Positions 12,600 to 25,128 of a stretch of 64,000 nucleotides of DNA are shown piece after piece (position 1 is the first letter of the stretch; every line of letters starts with the position of its first letter). The stretch spans positions 1,550,001 through 1,614,000 of the forward strand of contig NC_044600.1 of NCBI RefSeq assembly GCF_901933205.1, in the 5' to 3' direction. The notes under the pieces were generated by a model, which saw only the letters and a program-made list of their open reading frames with translations, had not been told where the DNA came from and searched no databases. A program made the translations under genes and the position numbers. Source of the DNA: Camarhynchus parvulus. Taxonomy: Eukaryota > Chordata > Aves > Passeriformes > Thraupidae.

Positions 12600-15500
12600 A
12601 TTACCCTAAGTCAATCTGTTTTGCACGGGAATAAATCTCTGTGCTGGTTGCAGTGTCACTAAGAGCTGGCAATTAGAGCACAGAGGAAGGGAAGTCATCA
12701 ACTCCGATGTGCTGCTGCTCCTCCAAGAGCAAAGGCTGCACTGATACTGCTCTCAGTGGCCTCAACACACCAGCCTCAACTCCACAGGTTAAAAACAGAT
12801 TAAGAGTGTACTAGAACTGTTGATTTTGATTTTTTTTTTTTTTTTCAGATTTTTCTCCCTTCATCATGCAATTGCAAAGCTGGGCTGGGACTTCAGGCAA
12901 ACATAAAACCACAAAACAAAATCGTAAAAAAAAAAATATAATTTCCTTCTTCAGGTAATAAGAAAGTATTTTCTTAATACATTACGTGTTAAGTTAAAGC
13001 AAAGGGTTTCATATGGTTTCATATCCTGATGCCTTGTGAAACTGGGTTGGGCTGGCATTTCAGTTACTTGAGCAAGAATTTTGAAAAATCATTAAATTTC
13101 TATCACTTTCAACATGCACATTCAGTTATCTCCAACATCTCTATTTACCTTTTTAGTGTAACAGACTGTATTGAATACAACACAAAGCAAGCCTGGCTCA
13201 TAAACATGACTGACTATTCTGGCATAAAATCGACTATAACATCAATAAATGGTAAAACTCTTTCCTTTTGTAAGGGGGGGGATGGAGAGGGAAAATAAGA
13301 GTAAGTTAAAAGTAGCTGAAGTGAAATAAGAAATCATTGCCCAAAGGCTCAGGTGTATTTTGAAAACACGCAAACATGACTAGAAACCATGATCGTAGGT
13401 TCTGTGGGTACCAGCCAGGCCTTCTGGGTAACCCCACACGGGGAGAATTGGATTTCTCACTTTAATCTTAGAAGTCCATTTCTTTTAAAAGCAGGGCACA
13501 CCCACTCTGCTCCCATTACAGACATTATAATCTGTCTCAGAAGTGAACACACGACCTTCGAAGTGGCCTCTCAATCTGCTGAAAGGATCTTAGAGCAGTG
13601 AAAGGTAGAACAGTGAAGGATTGAAATGGGAAACAAAGCAGATTTTTATATCACAAAATAATCGCCATCTCTTAGCTGGCTGGATCAAATGAAAATGAAG
13701 TCAATATAAAATTAAATGCTGAGGAATCAAATCAGCAGTTCCTTTTTAGTACACATAACCCTGGAATGCAATGGTGACCCTGCGAAAAACAAATGGACTT
13801 TGTTATAGAAACAATTCCTTGCTCAAGTCTTCTTGCACTCAGCATAGCACCAAGATGGGAATAAACCCTGCAAAATCTGTTTTTCCTTTCCTTAATGCCC
13901 CTTCATTAGCTCTGTTATTAAAAGAGAAGTCTCAATAGCTGCCACAGATTTATTAACTCAGCAGCTTGTTATCAACACAGAACTCGGTTATATGAGGAGA
14001 AAAATAAATGGTACTTTGCACAACTGCAGTGCTAAGATTAAGTGACTTTTTCATTTCATTTTCTCCTTATCCACTCTTCCAGGTAGTAACTTTATGCACT
14101 CCTAATTACAAACCCTATTTTTTATGAGCAATCAATGCTTGTATTAATAGAGATGTTGTGCAGTCCAGTGGACTGGTCATGACACTGAGATATCTGATAA
14201 TGGAAAGACGGAGTCTATAAAACCATACCTCAAAGGTACCTGATTGGAATTTGCATCATTCTGCAACAAGGAAAAAAAAGCTCTCTTCTATCATTATCTC
14301 TCAGCCCTGATATTAAAATTATAAATGTGTTACAAACTGCTACCCTGGGCTTGGTACCTTGTTTGACTCCTTTTTCCCCTCCTAAATCACCTCCCCAAGG
14401 TGGAAGAATTGACCTTTCCACAGCTGACAACAATAATAAAAACTGTTCCATGCTCAGAGAAAGGAGGTCCTGGTTTGACTTGCCTTGAAAATGATCACAG
14501 CAAGAAGGTACAACTCTCAGCAGTTAATAAAATATTTAAAATTTCATCTTTTTGAAATAGTTTTGACTATGCAAAAGAGACAGAACTGCGTGCTGAAAGG
14601 GAATTTGTATGGCCCGTGCCGTTGGGAATCAATGAAAGCCTTTACATCAAACATTCAGTTCTTCATTCATGTAAAATCTTGTTCACTAGGAAATCCTACT
14701 GAAACACATCTTGTTTTCATGAGCAACCAAAGGAAAAATACTCCTGCAGTCCCAAGCACTGCAGCAGCGAAACAGGGAAAACAGCAAGACAATTTCCTAC
14801 AGGTGGGGAATGATGAAAAAATGAGGAAAGGACTCATTTGAGTAGGTTTTAAATGGATAAAGTGCCACAGCAGATGGATTCCAAGGATCAAACACCTCAT
14901 CTGTAATAACTGGCATTTCCTCTATAGGAAAAGGTGAAAACCTGAACTTTGTTTTACAAGTATCACTTCTTTCTCATCAGGATAACGAAATATTTTCCAG
15001 TGTCACTGATTAAAATTGTGACAAGTTAAGTCAAATTCAATTCACTTGAACCTTACTAGCCTCCAGTTTTCTCCTGGAGCTACCCACACACAGAGAAAAC
15101 TGAGGCCAAATCATTATTTCCTGTAACAGCACATTACCAACTGCTTCAAGAAACAACCCAAGTAAAAAAAAAATAAAATTAATACTATTAATAACATTTT
15201 TAGTTTTAATTTTATTATTGTTGTTTTTATTTTATTATTCTTATTTCCCTTTATGGACTGCAGGCACCAACATCACCTTTAGCATCCCACAATGAAAGGT
15301 ACATTTTTTTTTTTGGAAAATGGAATTGGTAGAACCTCAGGCAGGAGCAGAATTGACCCAGAGTAAACCAGCAGGGAACTCCATCCCCACCCAGCACCTC
15401 TTTAGCAGCTGAACACTGCCTGTGGTACTGCCTGGCCTGTCCCTCTGACATTATTGCAGATCCCAGCTGAGAAAAAGGCCAGGAAAGGAAATTAAGAGCA

Positions 15501-18500
15501 TCAAAACTGCTGTTGCTGTCTGGAGCAAAACCCTTTTTGAGAGAAAATGGCTCTCCTAACCTCAATTCTGTTAAGATTCAGTCCATCTCTGTGAGATTTG
15601 ATTTCAAATTGATCTTTCAGAATGTATGGCCTATAGAGAAAAAAAATAGCAATAAGGTAAAAATCAGTTATGGGAGAAATACAGCCAAAATAACACTGCA
15701 GAAAGGGGGCTGAAATAGCTCTTTTCAAAAGATCCTTATTGCCAGCAGATGAAACAAGCAAATAAAACTCTTTTCTAGCTGGGTTAAGGGACACTGTACA
15801 GTTAATGTGTTTTCAGTTAATCATAAGTATTTAAACCACTCTTATTTTAACCTAAACATGCCTGGCAAAATCTGACCTTGGCCCTTTATACCATCACAGC
15901 AGGGCATCTGACGTTCACTGGGATTTGATATTTCTGTAACCAAAAATGAGAACAAACCAAGTGATCCAACATCCCTGTTCTCAGCTTTTTGGGGTTTTTT
16001 TGCTAAACAGAATCTCAAATTCTTGACAATCAAAGTTAAATGCCAGCTAAAAAGGTTATTTTAGCATCAGTTTCAAAGAAAACATTGAGATTTCAAGCAA
16101 ACCCTGGAGCTGTAAGGTCAAATTCTATAAATCCTGGTTTATTTTGGTGTAGGTCAAGACTTTCATGTGAAAGCTGAGTGATAACCTGGGTTTATAAATG
16201 TTATGATCGAGAAACAGAGACTTACCCTTAGGCCAAAAAGAAAGCAAAATGTTTTCGGTGTTTGCTTTTTTGTTGTTGTTTTTTTTTTTTTCTTTTTTAA
16301 GCCTCCAAATCAAGATAGCACAGCTGAACACATTAATTATAAAGACATCATTTGTTAAAAATGTGTTCCTGGTTACTGGGATATTTACAAATCCATTGAT
16401 CTGTGAGGCGTTGAGGGGGAAGAAAAGGTTTAAGAAGAAATAAGGAGGAAGAAAAAGCACTAAGGAGAGCAGCAGCACTTAAAAGGATGTCTCTGAAGGC
16501 TGAATGGTTCCTCCTCAGGAAAAAAGCAGAAACACATCTCCTGAGTTATCTGCAGGAGTCAGGAGTGTCGTGTTCTGTTCAGAAATACTGCCTTCAAAGC
16601 TGTGAAGTCATTTAGGTAACACACAGCACCTTCATTTGAAGGTTTCCAGACGATTCCGTGTGAACAATTTCTCATGGAGAGGATATGTGCCTGTTTGGAT
16701 CCTCTTTAACTTGCTAAATAAATTTGTTAATACCCAGCAGCACTGTGGCAAGGAAGCAGGTCTAAAATAGAGAGAGTTAAAGAATTTAAGCCCTGCCACA
16801 AAAGAGTTTTACTCAGATTAGAAGGGAACAAAGCCACGTCTAATCTCTGCGCTGCCACTCAGACCCAGCTTGCTGGGCACTGTTAATTGTAGCCTTTGAG
16901 TCCAAGGAAAATGCAGAACATCAGTAGAAAACCCATTTATTTGTGTCCTGTGTGTTAGACACAAAAATGCTTTAAAAGGGAATAATGTGGGAAGTTTTAA
17001 TGCTAAATGGCATGTGTGATGACATTTACCAGCTCAGCTCAATCCAGCTGTGACCACGGCCAATCCAGCGTGGCAGCACAATGAAAGTCACACTGCTGCA
17101 GCCCAGAGTGAGGATATTGGCCATCTGTATCATAATTCCAATAAAGAAATAAATACTTACCCTATTTAGAGCCGAAGTTCAGTATTTGTAGGATGACAAA
17201 TGGATTTGTAAACCCTATTTTCAAGTAATCAGTTTAAAGGAAATTTCACTATTGCTTACTCCGGGCCTTAAGATTTCCAAACCACCCAAAAAACAAAGAA
17301 AGAACTGGCCCAGTAAGATAAGATTCCTTAAACCTTTAAATGATCTGTTTAATATTTTAATTTGCCTTTGCTTTCTTTGTTAATAGCACCACTTGGGATG
17401 TGCAGTGAAAGCTCTTCCACAAGAGTTGCACTGGAAAAGCCTTAGCAGGAGACAACACATGCCTGCCTCAGGGGTTACAAGACAAATCAATCTATTTTTC
17501 TCCTTTCCTCCAAGGGTAATTGGCCTTTAAAATTACAGAGAAAAATAGGCCTTCGTGTCAGCACAATGCAGGCACATATACAGCCATTTTCCATTTCTTT
17601 TTCAGCTGGAATTCTCAGCTGAGAGGTAAACTTATAAAGGTGGGAAAATAAAAAGAAGATGAAGAGGAACGATTGCATCAGTTCAAATCCCCTCCAATAA
17701 CAAGCAGCACTGTGACCAGCATTTGAGGCTGGAATTTACTGAAACCTGCTATGAATAGCTGTCATTTTCCTAGGCAGTATTTTTTTATTCTTGATTGTGA
17801 TAAAATTTTCTCGAATTTTTGTGACAGCCTGTACCACTGGCATTCATGGAGATTTATCACAGAATTTAGTCAGACTGAGGAGTTATAATTATTGCTTCAT
17901 TTCCCATAAAATCTCACAAAGTAATACTTATTTTTACCTCATTCTTCTGAAATTGCCTTTTTCAAGGAGCAATCATGGCTGTGAATATCCCCAGAATCCT
18001 TCTGCTGTGCTGTACACATAATCACCTGCAGACTCAGTTTCAGCCTTTGAATACTGGTAAATAGTATACAGGGCATTTAAATTGGCTAATAAATTGTTTG
18101 ATAGCAGAGAAACTCAGATTATAGTCTTCTTACTTTTCTGATTGCTATTAAATCTGCTTGGCAATACATTAATCACATTCTACGTTTAATAAGAGACTGT
18201 CACGTGAAAATATTTCCCTGTGCATAAAGATGAGCAATCAGCTAAGCTACAGCTGATACATAAAAACAAGAACAAAGTTGGAAAAAGTCAAAACAACTTA
18301 GTGTTTTAAAACCAGAACTGATATTCCTGGAAACAGTCCTGAGAGCACTAAACCATTGATGTGACCTCGCTCACTGGGAGTGTGTGTACAGGTGTAAAGC
18401 AATTATTAGATTTGATATCTGAATGAACTCAGGTTCCCATTAGAGCCTGAATGCTTCAGTGACCCTATTATTTTCCTTCCAATGCTCCCAGACCTGATCA

Positions 18501-19390
18501 GCTTAATTATTCTGACTAGTGAAACATTTAGGACATGAATGTAGGATTTGTTTGAAGCCAAATGAGACAAATGAAAGTACTTCAGAAAACAACTCCAAGA
18601 AAAGAATAAGATGTGTGAGAATCGAATGTGTCACATCCAGCAAGGTCAGGAGTAAGTAACAGTAACAAAAAAAAAAAAGAGAGAGAGATCCTTGGCAATA
18701 AAAATACATTTATTCAGATATTTTTTCCCTTGCACTTCTCATTTGTAACCTCTCCTGCATAGTGAAAGCATTTAGCTGATGAATCAGAAGGGTAAAACAA
18801 GTTTCAAAGAGTAAATTAACTGTCTGCTTCGAGTACTGAAAGAATCCAAATCTCAAAACACAGAGATTGTGATTCTTCTTTCATGACTACTCACACACTT
18901 TTAGTAGTTGTCCAAAAGTAAAAGTTGAGCCTCTACTCAAAAACCACTTAATGTCAGAGAGGACAGATTTGCTGATGTGAAAGCTGTGTTTCCCTGTTTT
19001 AATTGTCCCTACTATTTCTCTGCCAAGGAGAAGCCTGTGACACTGCAAAAAACCACGTATTCGCATTTCAAACAGATCTGTCTGGTGCTAATCTGCTCTA
19101 CTCTTCATCCATAATGAAATTTAAAATGTCCTATTCCCAGCTCCCCTATGAACACCTCCACTCCTACAATTTGTACTTGCTCTGGAGTGAGGTGACTGGG
19201 AGGTCACAAAAAAGGGCAGGGAATACAGACAGTGATAGGTTCTGGATGTGAAGTGCACAGGGGATCCCAGAGTTTCCATCCCTCATCCCACTGCCCCTGT
19301 CCCTAAAGAAATAAATTTATTTCTTTAAAAGAAATAATTACTTAAAATTACTTTCTTTAAAACAAATAATTAATTAAGTAATTAAAAATC
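12600..19390. other. Intronic unique DNA, nothing recognised
   Basis: AT-rich sequence with short T runs (for example 12829-12845). No exon, RNA gene or interspersed repeat could be named. Confidence 0.5.
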
Positions 19391-19394
19391 AAAT

Positions 19395-19452
19395 TCCTTT
19401 ATTCTCCTAGCCCTGTCTGGCCTCTGTTCCAGGCAGCCACTCCAAGGCATCA
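19395..19452 (+). mobile_element. ERVL-like LTR, 3'-terminal fragment
   Basis: The segment ctttattctcctagccctg...ccaaggcatca aligns with the end of the 47804-48263 LTR (ctttattctggaactctcc...agggcagcatca). The AT-rich DNA to its left has no LTR match. Confidence 0.6.
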
Positions 19453-19474
19453 AGGGCAGGTTCCTGGCTGGGAG

Positions 19475-19780
19475 TGATGCCTTCAGTTTTATCTTCCACA
19501 TTTCCCACTGCACTGGTTTATCACTCTGAACTCCACACACAGTGCCAGCAGCTCTCCTCACAGCTCAGGCACACAGAACAATCCTTTTGCAGCCCCAGAA
19601 CCAAGGACAGCACTGCAGCTTCAGCCCAAAAAGTGCAAACAGCAGGGGATGGAGAGAGCAAACAGGGAGGGTGGGACTGCACAACCTGGAGCTGGAATTG
19701 GACACTGAACCCCAATAGGGAAATGGACCAAAACTTATAAAAGGGTGAGAACTCCTGACTCAGGGTCCATCCTGGTCCTG
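19475..19780 (+). mobile_element. ERVL-like LTR, 5' and central fragment
   Basis: It starts TGATGCCTTCAGTTTTAT, matching the 5' end of the 48-kb LTR. It continues through a block with gggtgggactgca...gctggaat shared with that copy, then a TATAAAAG at 19736-19743. It stops before the LTR 3' end. It begins only 22 bp after the LTR 3'-terminal fragment at 19395-19452. Confidence 0.65.
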
Positions 19781-19899
19781 AAAAGAGGTATTTCCTACTG
19801 GTAAATGTAAACTGATTTTTCTCCATACCCAAGCAATGCCAATATTCCCTGTAGCCTGCAAAAGTTAGTCTTCTGTATTTTTTATGCATCAGAAAAATA

Positions 19900-19936
19900 T
19901 TCTCTCTCTCTCTCTACATATATATATATATATATA
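19900..19936. repeat. (TC)n(TA)n compound microsatellite
   Basis: About eight TC units join directly to about ten TA units through an aca spacer. Confidence 0.9.
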
Positions 19937-20904
19937 AAACCCACTCTGCAAGAACTTGTAGGCTACGAGTAAAACGAAATATTTTAAATAATACAATAAA
20001 GGCAGAATATCCATAATTATTTTTTTTTGATTAAATAAAATATCAGCATTTTTTATTCATGGCTAGGTTAACATTTACAATTCAGCATTCTGCAATATTT
20101 AAATGGAATTGAATATGCTATGAGAAAACTTAAAACTACGTCACTCCTGTATGGCTGGCACAGGCCATGGCTTTCTGTGCCCATCTGCATTTTACCACAG
20201 GACAGGAAAGAAAAGCTCCTGCTCCAGCCTGGCAGGATGATCTCACCACCACCTGACACCCCTCTGCACCCCCCAGCTGAGAATAACTCCATCCTGGAAC
20301 TGACTTTTAATTATTTGCATGTGCAGGTTATGTGAATGTGAAACTGTTGCTTATTAAAATAATTCATACAAGAAAGTAATTTAGACTATACATGGCAGGC
20401 TCTGAGGTAAAATATAATAACTTTTAAGAACTTAGGAGTCTAATTTCTTTCTTGGCTGAGCACGGACGACTCCATTATGATTCAGTGTGAGAACCCCATG
20501 CTCACATAAAGCAGAATTTGACCCTTTCTGTTCATATAAAGAATAAAAATATAGAAGCAGTTAATGCTGGGACAGGGCAACAAGGTGTGCCTAAATAGCT
20601 CAAAAAGTGTTTCTGTTGATCAGCACTTGTACCTGAGGAGGGTTCTTTTATGTGCTGCTCCAAAGTCACTCAGGTTTTTTCTCTCCAGATGCAGAAGGGC
20701 TAAACCAGGCCCCTCCTTCAGCTCCCACAACAGGTGGGGATGTAAAGGGTGAATAAATACATCCACATTCTCTGGGGCTGCAGGGGAGGCAGCACCCACA
20801 CCTCCCACAGGAGGAGTTTGGGATTTAAATTGTTCTTCATCCTTTTCCAGGCTGAAGCGGGACTGAAGATGAGGCAAGGGGAGCTTGGCTGTGTCTGGGG
20901 CAGC

Positions 20905-20945
20905 AGAACAGGCTCAGAACAGGCTCAGAACAGGCTCAGAACAGG
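20905..20945. repeat. 11-bp tandem repeat, 3.7 copies
   Basis: The unit agaacaggctc is perfectly repeated. Confidence 0.95.
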
Positions 20946-21895
20946 TCCCTGCTGAGAGGACACAAAATGAGCAATCTGGGGACAAGCCCTGGCCTCCAGC
21001 AGGTCCTGAGCACAGGGAGCCTGCCTGGCTAACCAGGGCGAGCATTGCTGGCTGAGCTTCCTCACTCTCACATGGAGGAGATTCAGGATCCCCCACCGCC
21101 TCTTCAGGGCCCTTAGAATTGAAAAGAATGATTTGTGCCACAAAATAAGCATTATTTCCATTTCCAGTTTTGTTCCCATTCAGAGATCTCGTTTAGAGCA
21201 CCGCTCAAAAGTGGTTTTAGCACACAGACAAGGAAATTCTGAATTTGGGTGAGAGAAAACAGTCAGGAGTTTCTCTCTGGGCTGGGAGAGAGTAGGAACT
21301 TACACAAATTTTGCTGCTGGATAAAATGATTAGGAAAGTACATCCTTAGTGCCACAAAAATCACATTAATCCATCAGCTGCTTTTGCCCAAAGCTGGTAA
21401 TGTCCTTTAGAACGATGTTTTGCTGTATATAAACACTTTTCACTACAAGCTCCTTCTATTTCATCCCGGGGAATATTTTTTCACGCTTGGACTGGTTTCA
21501 TCTTCAGAAATAACAAAGGCAGAGTGTTAACAGTTCACACCTCTTTGTGACTCACTGGCCACCGTGGCCTTTTATTTTATGCACCACCCACCCCTATCCT
21601 GAGCTTTCTCAGAGCTCCCAGTCCAGGGGTTCTGATTGCTTTTAATCCAAACCAGTGCAAGCCAAGAGCAGCTCGTCCACTGTGCACCAGCAAAGCTCAT
21701 TTTGTTGAATTAAACGTCTGATCAAAGGACTTGTTACCTTCTTTTGTTTGTATCCTCTTTAAAGAGATGTTTCAGACAGGGTTTTCTGTAAAACAGGGCT
21801 GAGACTTGGCTGCACTTTGATGATAACTCCTGCTGCTGCCCAAGTATTTCTTTTGCACTGGATACTCAAGGAAACAATTATATAAACTTACAGGG

Positions 21896-21917
21896 AAAAA
21901 AAAAAAAAAAAAAAAAA
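21896..21917. repeat. Poly(A) tract, 22 A
   Basis: An uninterrupted A run with no retroposed gene recognisable on its 5' side. Confidence 0.9.
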
Positions 21918-24900
21918 GGAAAATTTTGATGCTCTTAAAAGTGCTCCATCAGCTGTTTATCATGACTGGAAATAAAACCTAAACAGAGATCAGCAAACTC
22001 CTCCAATTTTCCAGCCTAATATTCCAATAGAAAATAGCAAAAAGCTGAAATAGTAAATAAAAGAGAGCTTGTATTTCAGCTTAAAAACTTGACTTGCAAT
22101 TTTTTAGGGTTTGGATACAGAAAGCCATCTCCAGGCACTTTTCTGTGAGGATGGGGACTTTTTAAAATATGGGGTGGCTTTAATTCTATGAAATTCACAG
22201 CTGTGATTTTGGAATTTCCTACTCAGCAGCAGCAGCAAAGCAAACTGTAGATGAAATATTTTCAAAAGGTTTACTACAAAGTTTGTTACAGAGATTTTTT
22301 TTCCCCCATAAACTATGCAAATCTGGCTACTTATATTCCAAGAGTTCTACTGACTCAGTTTAAGGCAAATAACTATTTCAGAAACCAGCATGCTTGCAGA
22401 GGGCTGGAAATGATATCTCACTCCAGAAGGGAAAAATCCAAGGAAGATGAATACTCTTAACTATGCAAAGTATTTTCAGATGCCTTTTAATTTTTTTTAC
22501 AAGAACACAGTTAAATACTCGTGGAATGCCGGAAAAAGAGTCAAAGTGCTAACTGCAATTTGATTTATTTGGTTTGTTTTGAGTTCTTATTCAAACCCAA
22601 GCCTCGTGCACTACAAGTCCAGCCCAGCATGAGAGAGCCTCAATATCTGCAAAGTCCAGCAGGAAGGATTAGAAAATGTCACAACACCTTCAGGGCATGG
22701 CAGATCCTTAAAATAGGGAATGAGTCAAGAGTTTGAACAGGAAAAGTCCAGCAGGGTGCCTTCAAAAAATCTGCATCAGGCTGGAAGGTCTGTGAGCCTC
22801 CCCTCTTTAAAATATCATCCCTTTTCTGCTGCATTCTCACCCACATGGACAAACCTGGGCACAGGAGGGACCCTCCAAAAGCTAAATAAAAACACTCTGG
22901 GTAATTTAAAATAAGTTTATATATATGTACATAAATGTATATTTTAGAGGAACACCAACTTGTGCCCTTTGACAGGCAAAGTTTAACTGAAAAATGATAA
23001 ACAGCTGATACCCAGCATTTCTGACTTTCCTTTGACATAGGTAATGACTGCTTGTGCGATGTCTGGAAATTCAGAAGCTTTGCAATAACTCAGTGAAAAT
23101 GGATCTCACTCTATTTCTGGTCACACATGGGTCTTTGCACTTGGATTGGCAGCTGAAAACAATTATGGGTCTGCAGTTTAAAGACAACACTTAAGACACT
23201 GCTGAATCTAGTAAATGTTAGCATTTTGAACTCAGGGCATTTCAAAAATCCCTGCCATCTGAAATCTGAGTAGAAAGATAAAGGCCTAAACATGTTCTCA
23301 AAACCCAATAAAATTAGGATTATTGAAGTTCTGATAGACTGGCTAAATGAAGAACCAAAACTTTTTTCCTTTAAGAAGCAATGAAATGTAATATTGAACC
23401 ATTTTCAACTTTCCCCAAAGCATTTTTCAAACACAGAAGTCAGGTTTAGTGTAATTATACAGACCAATGTGGCTCCAGCACATTCTAAATTTCCTGAAAA
23501 TACATGACTACACAAGGTATTAATTCCTCCTCGGGAAGATTTTTAAGCACTGCCATAACTTCCACTTTTCCCTGGATGTTCCTTGTCCAGGGCCATCCCC
23601 TGCAAACGAGGCAGGGGGATCAGGGGAGGATTTTGTGCTGCTGACAACATTAATTCCATTCTCATTTGCCACCACCAGACCTCTCAACTTTAATAAGGCA
23701 TTAACAGCACACTGCAGTATTTTATTGTGAAATATCTATGTACATTTACAGATTATTTTGACTTTGTACACCTCTGAGTTACTTTTTTTCTCAGTTTCTG
23801 CTGAGTTTGCTCGTAATAAAACGATTTTTTCAAATAATTTCACTTCCAGTGATTTATTTCTGCTGCACAAGATGAAGTACAAAAGGTTCAATCTGCTGCT
23901 CAGTGTCCCCTCTTCAGGGAGTAATAAGGAAATGTGATATAAAGTTTCAGAATCCTTGCAAAAAACAAAGCAAGGCAACGGTAACCATGAGGAGTTCATG
24001 ATTTTTGTGTGAGTGAGGATATTTAACAGGTTTATCCTAACTGCACTTTGCCAAGAGCTATCTGGTGAGATCCATGACAGAGAGAAAACTGCTTTGCATA
24101 TTAAATTGTGTCACCAACAACCCACCAGCTTTCTAAAAAAGAAAAAAATAAGAAAGGGAGGGTCTTCACACCAATTTGGCTCTGAGAAAAATAATTTACA
24201 CCCACCAAGTCCCAATAATACATTTGGCAGCCTGTAAGAAATGCAGAGCACTCTTATTTTTGTAAATAAAACATCAGTTAACTTACAGAGCAGCTAAATC
24301 CACAGGTACAATCTGATTTTCCCCAAGCTGTTTTACAACAATCCAGCCACTGCAGGAAAGAAAGGGGAATTTATGGAGGAATAAATGGAGAACCAGACTG
24401 AGTGTGGTACTGCATGGAGGGGAGGTGCCAGTGCTGAGAGGGGCAGAGAAGCTGTTCTGAACAAGCAGGAATCCTTCCAAAAGCTCAAATCTTGCCTAAA
24501 TTCTTCCAGCAAAGCAGCATGATCTCTGCATCACCCCAAAACTGCCAAAGCCAGCCCCTGACAAGAAGCAGCATTGTTATCTCCAGCCCTAATTCCAGTG
24601 TAGCACATGAGAATGGGTAAGAGCAGGAGGTTTTGCACCCCTCCCTCTCTCCCAGTGAAAGATGTCTGGCAGAATTATTTCCTGTTCATCTCAGTGGTGC
24701 TGAAAATCTCACTAAGTATCTTTAAAAAATCCCAGGTCAAATACAGAGTCAGCATTTAAGCAAAGCACTTAGTCCTGGATATGCTGGGTCTAATCCTTGT
24801 AGTTTAGCCCCAAGTTAAGCTGTCTTTCCTTCTTGCTCCCTGAAAATGGCTTTATCATCCAGCCTGCCTTCATGCAATTAAAAAGCTCCCTGCCTGTAAT

Positions 24901-25087
24901 TGACAGCTGATGGAAGCAGACAGTAATTCTCATCCTACAGAACTGATATTTAATCTATGATACTAATATTGCCCAAATTCAGATAATTCACTAAAATCAC
25001 CGATTCTTCTGTCTCCAATCCCCTGCCTTTGCAAAATCTACTTTTGATAAAAAAAATCCTCAAATGAATTCAGGTCATACGGGCTCT

Positions 25088-25128
25088 GGAAGAAAGGAAG
25101 AAAGGAAGAAAGGAAGAAAGGAAGAAAA
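25088..25128. repeat. (GGAAGAAA)n microsatellite, five copies
   Basis: A pure purine 8-bp array. Confidence 0.95.
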
